From: an uncultured bacterium
Lineage (GTDB): Bacteria > Bacteroidota > Bacteroidia > Bacteroidales > Bacteroidaceae
Assembly: GCA_945788485.1 (NCBI GenBank)
Contig: CALZMB010000028.1
Coordinates: 1-14,040 of the forward strand
Direction of reading: 5' to 3'
DNA length: 14,040 nucleotides
The notes beneath the pieces were generated by a model. It was not told where the DNA came from. It ran no database searches and saw nothing but the letters and a program-made list of their open reading frames with translations. A program made the position numbers and the translations under genes. Below are positions 1 to 6,373 of this stretch, in pieces (position 1 is the stretch's first letter; the number at the start of each line of letters is the position of its first letter).

Positions 1-80
1 AACGAGTTGATAGTTTTTTAGTTCACAGTACATACAACTTGTCAACTCGTCAACTTGTTTACTTGTTTACTCGTCAACTA
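1..80. repeat. 8-bp tandem repeat with an inverted copy
   Basis: From 35 to 80 the + strand reads as consecutive 8-base units: caacttgt (35-42), caactcgt (43-50), caacttgt (51-58), ttacttgt (59-66), ttactcgt (67-74), then a partial unit. The window opens with aacgagttga, whose reverse complement (tcaactcgtt) matches the array at 42-51 with one difference. A 9-bp stem between 2-10 and 42-50 is therefore possible. The array reaches into the last codons and stop of the dCMP deaminase gene. There is no T-run after the stem in the minus direction, so I do not call it an intrinsic terminator. No gene is seen in 1-73. Confidence 0.75.
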
Positions 81-550
81 TAAGAATTAATATAGACTAT
101 CTCTATCCCTGCCCGGCGCAGCAAGTCTATCCCGTCCGTCAGGCGATACTGCCGCAGATAGACGATGCGTTTTATCCCCGCCTGTATGATGAGCTTCGCA
201 CACTCGATACATGGCGAATCGGTGACATAGAGAGTGGCTCCCTCGCTGTTGTTGTGCGAGCGCGCAAGCTTGGTGATGGCATTCGCCTCGGCGTGCAGCA
301 CATACGGGAAGGTCTTGTTTTCTGCATCTTCACACACATTCTCGAAGCCGGACGGTGTGCCGTTGTAGCCGTCAGAGATGATGCGTTTGTCTTTCACCAC
401 GAGGCAGCCCACTTTTCTGCGATGGCAATACGAGTTCTCTGCCCATATCTCCGCCATACGCAGATACCGGCAGTCGAGCAGTCTCTGTTTCTGCTCCTGC
501 ATGGCTTCTGCCGTCTGCTGTGTCGCTTCTGCTTTGTTTCCCATATTCAT
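74..550 (-). CDS. dCMP deaminase (ComEB-type cytidine/deoxycytidylate deaminase)
   Basis: A 158-residue zinc-dependent deaminase, expected in the cytosol to convert dCMP to dUMP and so feed dTMP synthesis. The zinc and catalytic signature is complete: His86-Ala-Glu88 (HAEANAI) with Cys114 and Cys117 in PCxxC. The stretch SDGYNGTPSGFENVCED is typical of the dCMP deaminase subgroup rather than of tRNA or cytosine deaminases. The ATG at 550 overlaps the TGA of the upstream peptidase gene (ATGA, 547-550), which points to translational coupling. The first 20 or so residues are Gln/Glu/Ala-rich and look like an extension. Met17 (502) would give the more usual length, so the start is uncertain; I keep the overlapping ATG. 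The stop lies in an 8-bp tandem repeat. Family assignment is secure; allosteric regulation by dCTP/dTTP cannot be judged. Confidence 0.93.
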   Translation of the reverse strand: MNMGNKAEATQQTAEAMQEQKQRLLDCRYLRMAEIWAENSYCHRRKVGCLVVKDKRIISDGYNGTPSGFENVCEDAENKTFPYVLHAEANAITKLARSHNNSEGATLYVTDSPCIECAKLIIQAGIKRIVYLRQYRLTDGIDLLRRAGIEIVYINSYS

Positions 551-2694
551 GACATCTTTTCGGGGGTTATTCCGTTCCGCTCCATCAGAGCGTCGATAGA
601 TGGTTCGCTGCCCTTGAAACGCACGAAGAGCGTCATCGGATGTTCTGTCCCGCCTTTTGAGAGGATGCAGTCACGGAAGCGGCGTGCCGTCTCACGGTTG
701 AAGATGCCCTCGCGGCGGAAGACGGCGAAGGCGTCGGCGTCGAGCACCTCTGCCCATTTATAGCTGTAGTAGCCTGCAGCATAGCCGCCGGAGATGATAT
801 GCGAGAACTGCACCGTCATGCATGTCTCTGGCAGCTGCTTGTCTGTCACGGCAACAGCCCATGCCTCTTTCTCGAACGTCTTGATGTCTCCGGCGAACTC
901 TGTTTCGAGAGTGTAGTATGCCATGTCAAGCAGTCCGAAGCTCACCTGACGCAGGCAAGCGATGGCGACATTGAAGTTGCGGGCTTTCACGACGCGTTCG
1001 ATGAGGTGGTCGGGGATACATTCTCCTGTCTCGTGATGCAGGGCGAAGGTGCGCAGGAAGTCAGCCTCGACTGCATAGTTCTCCATGAACTGCGACGGCA
1101 GCTCGACAAAGTCCCACAGCACATTGGTGCCGGACAGCGAGGCAAACCGCGTGTTGGCAAATATCCCGTGCAGGGCATGACCGAACTCGTGCAGCAGCGT
1201 CTCCACCTCTCCCAGGGTCAGCAAGGCCGGCTTCTCTTCTGTAGGCTTTGTGAAATTCATCACGACAGAGACATGAGGCCGCACGTTCTCGCCGCTTTTC
1301 TTGATATACTGGCTCTGGTATTCCGTCATCCATGCGCCGCCGCGTTTCCCTTTTCTCGGGAAGAAGTCGGCATAGAGGACCGCGAGGAAGCTGCCGTCTT
1401 CGTCCGTCACCTCGTATGCCTTCACGTCGGGATGATAGACAGGTATGTCTTTGTTCTCCCTGAAGGTGATGCCGTAGAGCGTCGTTGCAAGTCCGAAGAC
1501 CCCTTCCACCACATTCTCTAACCGCAGATACGGGCGCAGCATCTCAGCGTCGATGTCGTATTCGGCAAGTTTCAGCTTGTGCGCATAGAACGCCTTGTCC
1601 CACGGCTGCATCACGAAGTCGTCTCCTTCAAGACGTTTCGCCATCGCCTCAAGCGCCTTCTCCTCTTCCAACGCAGTGGGCTTGTATGCCTCCACAAGAC
1701 GGTTGAGCAGCCCGTAAACGTTCTGTGGCGAGCCTGCCATGCGACGCTCCAGGACAAAAGAAGCATAATCCTTGTAGCCCAGCAGCTGCGCTATCTCGCG
1801 CCGGATGTTTATCAGGCGGCTGCAGACAGCGAGGTTGTTCTCTGCATTGTCGTGCGTGCATACCGTGTTGTATGCCATATACATCTCACGGCGCAGGTCG
1901 CGCTGCGTGCTGTATGTCATGAAAGGCTGCCACGACGGATAGTCGAGAGTGAACAGCCATCTCTTTTCTCCTGTGGCAGAAACATTGTCAGCGTCTGCCG
2001 CTGTCGCGGCGGCACGGCTCCCGTCGTCTTCCTTTGCAGCCAAGGCGGCGGCTTCAATGGCGGTTGCCGGCAGTCCGTCGAGCTTCGCCTCGTCTGTTAT
2101 CAAGAGCTTGTACGCCTTCTTCTCTTTCTGCAGGTTCTGGGAGAACTGCAGCGAGAGCAGCCCCGCCTCTTCGGTCAGTCTCCGCAACGTCTCCTTGCCT
2201 TTCGCGTCAAGCAACGCGCCTGAGCGCGCCAAGCCGGTGTATGTGTCGTCAAGCAGTTTCTTCTCTTCGCCGGTCAGGCTTCGCAGAGCTGTCGGCTCGT
2301 CTCCATGATATGCGTCATAGACAGCCTTCACCCTCTCGAAGAACACGGGGTTCAGCCGCAGGTCGTTGGCGTGTTGTGTCAGCAGTGGCGACATCTTGTT
2401 GGCGAGGGCATCCCATTCGTCGTTCGTATCTGCCGAGAGAATATTGTAGAACACCGTCGAGGCGCGGTCCAGAAGGTCGTAGTATCCGTCTTCTTTCTCG
2501 TCGTCGTAAATGATTGTGTTGTCGAACGTGGGTGCTGCCGTGTTGCCGCAGATGCGCTCCATCTGCTCTTTCTCACGCCTCATGCCCTCCGTCATCGCCT
2601 CCTCTATATGCTGGAGGGTGATGCTGCCGAAAGGCACGGTGCCGTGCGGGGTGTCGTATTTATGGAAAAAGGGGTTGCTGTCTGTTGTCGTCAT
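547..2694 (-). CDS. dcp: M3-family metallopeptidase (peptidyl-dipeptidase Dcp / oligopeptidase)
   Basis: A 715-residue zinc peptidase of the thimet oligopeptidase family (M3), which degrades short peptides. The HExxH motif is His502-Glu503-Phe-Gly-His506, and the third zinc ligand is Glu531 in WDFVELPSQFMENY, at the usual spacing of 28 residues. The C-terminal ISGGYAAGYYSYKWAEVLDAD stretch is the conserved M3 substrate-binding region. There is no signal peptide, so a cytoplasmic enzyme is expected. It is slightly longer than E. coli Dcp (about 680 residues). Part of the excess is an Ala/Asp-rich insertion at about residues 219-243. The gene is first of a two-gene unit with the dCMP deaminase and has its own putative promoter at 2749-2782, beyond the terminator that closes the bcp run. 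Dipeptidyl carboxypeptidase versus oligopeptidase A specificity cannot be settled from sequence. Confidence 0.95.
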   Translation of the reverse strand: MTTTDSNPFFHKYDTPHGTVPFGSITLQHIEEAMTEGMRREKEQMERICGNTAAPTFDNTIIYDDEKEDGYYDLLDRASTVFYNILSADTNDEWDALANKMSPLLTQHANDLRLNPVFFERVKAVYDAYHGDEPTALRSLTGEEKKLLDDTYTGLARSGALLDAKGKETLRRLTEEAGLLSLQFSQNLQKEKKAYKLLITDEAKLDGLPATAIEAAALAAKEDDGSRAAATAADADNVSATGEKRWLFTLDYPSWQPFMTYSTQRDLRREMYMAYNTVCTHDNAENNLAVCSRLINIRREIAQLLGYKDYASFVLERRMAGSPQNVYGLLNRLVEAYKPTALEEEKALEAMAKRLEGDDFVMQPWDKAFYAHKLKLAEYDIDAEMLRPYLRLENVVEGVFGLATTLYGITFRENKDIPVYHPDVKAYEVTDEDGSFLAVLYADFFPRKGKRGGAWMTEYQSQYIKKSGENVRPHVSVVMNFTKPTEEKPALLTLGEVETLLHEFGHALHGIFANTRFASLSGTNVLWDFVELPSQFMENYAVEADFLRTFALHHETGECIPDHLIERVVKARNFNVAIACLRQVSFGLLDMAYYTLETEFAGDIKTFEKEAWAVAVTDKQLPETCMTVQFSHIISGGYAAGYYSYKWAEVLDADAFAVFRREGIFNRETARRFRDCILSKGGTEHPMTLFVRFKGSEPSIDALMERNGITPEKMS

Positions 2695-2748
2695 CTTTCT
2701 GTCTGGATATTTCGTTTACAGAGGTTTCGGCTCTGCTCTCTTAAAATG

Positions 2749-2782
2749 CAAAAATACAAAAAAAACACGAATGCACGACAAG
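2749..2782 (-). promoter_or_regulatory. Putative Bacteroidetes-type promoter for dcp-dCMP deaminase
   Basis: On the minus strand TATTTTTG (2756-2749) matches the Bacteroidetes -7 consensus TAnnTTTG. A TTG-containing -33-like element, CTTG (2782-2779), lies 22 bases upstream, near the expected spacing of about 20. The predicted transcription start is about 50 bases before the dcp ATG at 2694. A run of eight T (minus strand, 2758-2765) sits between the two boxes. The position, between the bcp terminator and dcp, fits a new transcription unit. The -33 box is a weak match. Confidence 0.5.
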
Positions 2783-2809
2783 ACGTTATACATATTTAAC
2801 TAAGATTAC

Positions 2810-2849
2810 AAAAAAGCAAAGGCGGACAGCCTCATTCAGCATGTCCGCC
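2810..2849 (-). terminator. Rho-independent terminator after bcp
   Basis: Perfect 8-bp inverted repeat ggcggaca (2821-2828) and tgtccgcc (2842-2849) with a 13-base loop. In the minus direction the stem is followed by TTTGCTTTTTT (2820-2810). It lies 38 bases beyond the bcp stop codon. A GC-rich stem followed by a T-rich tract only on the minus side marks it as the end of the transcription unit coming from bcp and the genes above it. Confidence 0.88.
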
Positions 2850-2887
2850 ATAATAATTTCATATCCGTAAGGTTATGCTGGCAGCAT

Positions 2888-3346
2888 TTATTGCATGTCC
2901 TGCAGAATCTGTGCGGCGTGCGTCTTTGTTTTTATCTCTTTGGGCGAGAAGATGCGTTCGATGCGTCCTTCCTCATCAACGAGGAATGTTGTGCGCAACG
3001 TGCCGACGGTCTTTCTGCCGCACATTGTCTTCTCTCCCCACGCCCCGATTTCTTGCAGCAGTCTCGTATCTACATCGGCAATGAGCGGGAAAGGGAGAGC
3101 GTGTTTCTCGGCGAAGCGCTGATGGCTTGCCGCGCTGTCTTTGCTGACGCCGATGACGGCGTAGCCAGCCGCCTGCAACTCGTCGTAGCTGTCACGGAGC
3201 GAGCACGCCTCTGCCGTGCAGCCCGGGGTGTTGTCTTTAGGGTAGGTGTAGAGAATGAATTTCTTGCCGCGCATCTGGCTTAGCGTAATCTCGTTTCCGT
3301 TCTGGTCGTATCCGAGCAGTTCGGGCAGTTTGTCTCCGGTTTTCAT
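2888..3346 (-). CDS. bcp: Thiol peroxidase, PrxQ/BCP-type peroxiredoxin
   Basis: A 152-residue peroxiredoxin of the usual PrxQ/BCP length, which reduces H2O2 and organic hydroperoxides with thioredoxin as likely reductant. The active site reads TPGCTAEACSLRD, with peroxidatic Cys43 and resolving Cys48 five residues later, the atypical 2-Cys arrangement seen in E. coli BCP. The preceding YPKDNTPGC and Arg119 (LRTTF) fit the conserved pocket. There is no signal peptide, so it is cytosolic. It is the last gene before a strong terminator and lies 99 bases below the ABC ATPase gene. I see no convincing promoter in that gap, so read-through from upstream is possible. A peroxidase in the same directional run as the Bat operon suits an oxygen-exposed anaerobe, though shared regulation is inference. 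Confidence 0.95.
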   Translation of the reverse strand: MKTGDKLPELLGYDQNGNEITLSQMRGKKFILYTYPKDNTPGCTAEACSLRDSYDELQAAGYAVIGVSKDSAASHQRFAEKHALPFPLIADVDTRLLQEIGAWGEKTMCGRKTVGTLRTTFLVDEEGRIERIFSPKEIKTKTHAAQILQDMQ

Positions 3347-3445
3347 AATGCAGGTTGTGTTATTGTAGGGAACGTTGGTGTGTGATGAATTGTGCGTTGT
3401 TGCCGGCGCGCCTTTGACGGCGATGCTGATGAAAGGCAGGTGGTG

Positions 3446-5035
3446 TCAGCCATTGCGCCGGAGGAAAATCTCGTGGTTGATGCACGACGGCAGTTCTTCT
3501 GCATAGTGCGTCACCATAATGAGTGTCTTGTTCTCCCGGCGGCAGAAAGTCTCGATGATGTCTTTCACGCGGCGGCGGTTGATGAGGTCAAGTCCGTGCA
3601 GCGGCTCGTCGAGGATGAGGAGCGGCGGGTCTTTCACGAAGGCGCGCGCAAGGAGCACGAGACGCTGCTCGCCTGACGAGAGGGAGAGGAAGGGGCGGTC
3701 GGCGAGGCCATCCACTCCGAAGACATGCATCCAGAACAGGCATTGCTCGCGTTGCACGGCATCGGGTTTTGAATACAGTCCGTGCATGTCGGAGAGCCCT
3801 GACGCTACAATCTCTGCAGAGGGGATGTTGCGCTGGAAGGCGCGGTGCATCTCGGGCGAGATGTATCCGATGTTGCGTTTGATGTCCCAGATGCTCTCGC
3901 CCTTGCCTCTTTTGTGTCCGAAGAGGACGATGTCGTTGGCATACGACTGCGGGTTGTCGGCGCAGACGATGCTGAGGAGTGTCGATTTGCCGGCTCCGTT
4001 CTCGCCGGAGAGAGCCCAGCAGTCGCCGTTGCGTACGGAGAGCGAGAGGTCTTTCAGTATGGTACGGCTGCCGTATCTGATGTTCACGTTGTTGAAGCGT
4101 ATGACATCGGGGCTGTCGTCTGAGACGGGAGAAGGCGTCAGCGGGAGCGAGAGAATCTCTTCGGCGACAGCCTCTTCCAGGACGTGTGAGGGGACAGGGG
4201 CGGCGGAGGCGAGATATTCTTGTCGTGTCACCTTCTCTCCTGCCGTCATGTTCTCGACCTTTACGACATGGGTGATGAACTCAGGGATGTCGTCGCTCTT
4301 CGACTGTACGAGGATGACGCTGACCTGTGTCTCGGATGTGAGGACATGGAGGAACTCATGCAGCTGCCGGCGTGCGTTGACATCGAGCCCGATGAAGGGG
4401 TTGTCCATGATGAGGACGCGCGGATTGGTGAGCAGCGTCTTTGTGAGCTGGAACTTGCGGAGTTCTCCGCTTGACAGCATGACGATGTGTTTGTCTAAGA
4501 GCGTGTCGAGACGGAAGATGTCATAGAGGTGCCGCCTGACGCGCTGCAGGCTGGTATGCATTATCTCGCGACGCTGTTCGTCGCGCGCCAGGCGTGCCGC
4601 TTTCTCTTCGCTTGTCTCGTCTCTGACGAGGAAACGGTCATAGACCGTCTGCCTTGTCAGTCCTGTCTCGGCAATATGGAACGCTTCGTCAAGCAGGTCA
4701 GCGACGATGGGCGTCTCTTCGATGTCGTGCTGATTCCATCGCTGCTGATAATAGTAGTTGCCGTCAGCCGGACCGTATGAATCGCGGAAGGTCATTGTCT
4801 TGATGTTGTCGCTGACGAGTTTCGCCTCAGAAGGCGAGAAGTCGTATCTTGCCGGATTGGTTGGCAGGAGGGCGTGCGCGCCGGTTATGATATCGACGAG
4901 CATGGACTTTCCGCCGCCATTGGGTCCGACAATGGCAATATGCTCTCCGTCGTTGAGTTCAAAATTCACCGGCTGTGCCATGCGCCATGCGGGCATACGG
5001 CATACGCCGTCTTTTATGCTTATTATATGTTGCAT
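3446..5035 (-). CDS. Two-domain soluble ABC ATPase, ModF/PhrA-like
   Basis: A 529-residue protein with two ABC ATPase domains in tandem and no membrane segments. Domain 1 has Walker A GPNGGGKS (37-44) and signature LSSGE (187-191). Its Walker B is followed by Asn212 rather than Glu (IMDNPFIGLD), and the H-loop position is Ser245 (LVQSKSDD). Domain 2 is complete: Walker A GENGAGKS (344-351), signature LSSGEQ (452-457), Walker B with Glu477 (LLILDEP) and H-loop His510 (VTH). The layout matches the ModF/PhrA group, E. coli ModF being about 490 residues. That group's role is poorly defined, and its proteins are often called molybdate or photorepair ATP-binding proteins. No mod permease or substrate-binding gene lies nearby, so a transport role is not supported here. 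The gene sits 42 bases below ruvC. The substrate or partner is unknown. Confidence 0.85.
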   Translation of the reverse strand: MQHIISIKDGVCRMPAWRMAQPVNFELNDGEHIAIVGPNGGGKSMLVDIITGAHALLPTNPARYDFSPSEAKLVSDNIKTMTFRDSYGPADGNYYYQQRWNQHDIEETPIVADLLDEAFHIAETGLTRQTVYDRFLVRDETSEEKAARLARDEQRREIMHTSLQRVRRHLYDIFRLDTLLDKHIVMLSSGELRKFQLTKTLLTNPRVLIMDNPFIGLDVNARRQLHEFLHVLTSETQVSVILVQSKSDDIPEFITHVVKVENMTAGEKVTRQEYLASAAPVPSHVLEEAVAEEILSLPLTPSPVSDDSPDVIRFNNVNIRYGSRTILKDLSLSVRNGDCWALSGENGAGKSTLLSIVCADNPQSYANDIVLFGHKRGKGESIWDIKRNIGYISPEMHRAFQRNIPSAEIVASGLSDMHGLYSKPDAVQREQCLFWMHVFGVDGLADRPFLSLSSGEQRLVLLARAFVKDPPLLILDEPLHGLDLINRRRVKDIIETFCRRENKTLIMVTHYAEELPSCINHEIFLRRNG

Positions 5036-5077
5036 ACGAAACAGTGATGGTGGGCATTTATAGAATCCACCTATTGT

Positions 5078-5647
5078 CTAAATGAGCTTGTTCTTTGTCG
5101 CGAAGTCTTTCCACGAGCCATAGTGCGGGGCGGATGTGACGGGCGTGCCCATTTGCAGGAAATGGCAGTATGCCGCCGCGAGAGCGTCTGTCGCGTCAAG
5201 GTACTTTGGCAGTTCGTCGTCCGAGAGTTTCAGCATTCGTTTCAGCATGTCCGCCACCTGCTCTTTCGATGCGGAGCCGTTGCCCGTCAGAGCCATCTTT
5301 ATCTTCAGCGGGGCGTATTCGTGAATGGGGATGTCGCGCTGTATGGCAGCGGCGATGGCGACGCCCTGCGCGCGTCCGAGCTTCAGCATCGACTGTATGT
5401 TCTTCCCGAAGAACGGGGCTTCGATGGCGAGTTCGTCGGGGAGATACTCCTCGATGATGCCTGTGACACGTTTGAAGATATGCCCGAGTTTCAGGTAGGG
5501 GTCGCTCATCTTCCGCATGTCGATACATCCCATGGCTATCATGGATGCCTTGTTGCCGTTGACGCGCAGTATGCCATAGCCCATGACATTGGTGCCGGGG
5601 TCGATGCCCATTATGATATGTTCGGCTTTCGGATGTCTGTTGTCCAA
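5078..5647 (-). CDS. ruvC: Crossover junction endodeoxyribonuclease RuvC
   Basis: A 189-residue Holliday junction resolvase that nicks four-way junctions symmetrically during recombinational repair, working with RuvAB. The RNase-H-like catalytic acids are all present: Asp16 in MGIDPGTNVMGYG, Glu76 in LAIEAPFF, and Asp151 with Asp154 in DATDALAAAYCHF. The conserved GKNIQSMLKLGRAQGV segment follows the catalytic Glu. The protein is slightly longer than E. coli RuvC (173), mainly through short N- and C-terminal additions. Its ATG lies 14 bases below the stop of the metallo-beta-lactamase-fold gene, so the two are probably co-transcribed. No ruvA or ruvB is seen in the window. Annotation is secure. 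Confidence 0.97.
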   Translation of the reverse strand: MDNRHPKAEHIIMGIDPGTNVMGYGILRVNGNKASMIAMGCIDMRKMSDPYLKLGHIFKRVTGIIEEYLPDELAIEAPFFGKNIQSMLKLGRAQGVAIAAAIQRDIPIHEYAPLKIKMALTGNGSASKEQVADMLKRMLKLSDDELPKYLDATDALAAAYCHFLQMGTPVTSAPHYGSWKDFATKNKLI

Positions 5648-5661
5648 GGTGTGATGACGGT

Positions 5662-6303
5662 TTATCGGTCGAGATATGGATTGTGCGCCAGTTCGTAGCC
5701 TATTGTGGTAGAAGGCCCGTGGCCGGTATATACCTTTACCTCGTCAGGCAGCTGGCAGAGATAGCGCAGGCTGTTGATGATCATGAACATGGAGCCGCCG
5801 GGCAGGTCGGTGCGCCCGATGGACAGACGGAACAGCGTGTCTCCGGAGAAGAGGACATTCTCTTCCTCGCAATAGAACGCCACGCCGCCCATCGTGTGTC
5901 CCGGCACGGCGATGGTTTTCAGACTGTGGTTGCCGAAGTGTATGTCGTCGCCGTTGTTGAGGAAGGCGCCGAGCTGCGGCACGAAGTCTATCTTCATGCC
6001 GAAGAGTGATTCAGCCTGCTGTTTCAGCTCACGCACGAGGCGTTCGTCGCCACGGTGCAGCTGCAGCTTCAGTCCGAAAGCCTTGTGCATCGCGTCTATT
6101 CCGAAGTTATGGTCAAGATGTCCGTGTGTCGCGAGGAGGCTGACGGGAGTAAGTCCTTCTGACTTTATATAGCCGATGATCTCGTTCTGTTCGTCTGCTG
6201 TATATGCGCCACAATCTATTATGACACACTGTTTTGTCTCATCGCTGACGACATAGCAGTTCTCGTCGAGAGGATTGACATGGAATGTTTTTATGTTCAA
6301 CAC
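5662..6303 (-). CDS. Metallo-beta-lactamase-fold hydrolase (glyoxalase II-like, YcbL type)
   Basis: A 213-residue MBL-fold enzyme with a full two-metal site: His60, His62, Asp64 and His65 (THGHLDH), His136 (PGHTMGG), Asp155 (SGDTLF) and His195 (TGHGPST). Length and motif order fit the short glyoxalase II-like hydrolases (YcbL type), which lack the C-terminal substrate domain of true GloB. The substrate is probably a thioester but is not known. The start codon is GTG (6303-6301), directly followed by TTG. The N-terminal ML-N-I-K pattern favours the GTG, and a run of ten A on the coding strand lies 13 bases before it. There is no signal peptide, so it is cytoplasmic. It sits 70 bases below the BatD-BatE gene and 14 bases above ruvC. 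Confidence 0.88.
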   Translation of the reverse strand: MLNIKTFHVNPLDENCYVVSDETKQCVIIDCGAYTADEQNEIIGYIKSEGLTPVSLLATHGHLDHNFGIDAMHKAFGLKLQLHRGDERLVRELKQQAESLFGMKIDFVPQLGAFLNNGDDIHFGNHSLKTIAVPGHTMGGVAFYCEEENVLFSGDTLFRLSIGRTDLPGGSMFMIINSLRYLCQLPDEVKVYTGHGPSTTIGYELAHNPYLDR

Positions 6304-6316
6304 GTTGTTTCAGGGA

Positions 6317-6326
6317 TTTTTTTTTT
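6317..6326. repeat. T10 homopolymer upstream of the MBL-fold gene
   Basis: Ten consecutive T on the + strand (ten A on the coding strand) lie in the 70-base gap between the BatD-BatE stop and the GTG start of the hydrolase gene, 13 bases before that GTG. A-rich leaders are common before Bacteroidetes genes, which often lack a Shine-Dalgarno. A tract this long could also slip in replication. Confidence 0.6.
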
Positions 6327-6373
6327 GTAATGAGAAATACATGAATACTGTTTCGGAAGAAGCCTTCGTACCG

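Noticed and set aside
799..1521. A 240-codon + strand frame opposite the M3 peptidase
   Set aside because: It overlaps the HEFGH catalytic region of a well-supported gene and has no domain signature of its own.
3410..3437. Possible hairpin gcctttt-like arms (3410-3415 with 3432-3437) between the ABC gene and bcp
   Set aside because: Only 6 bp with a 16-base loop and no T-run on the minus strand; too weak to call a terminator.
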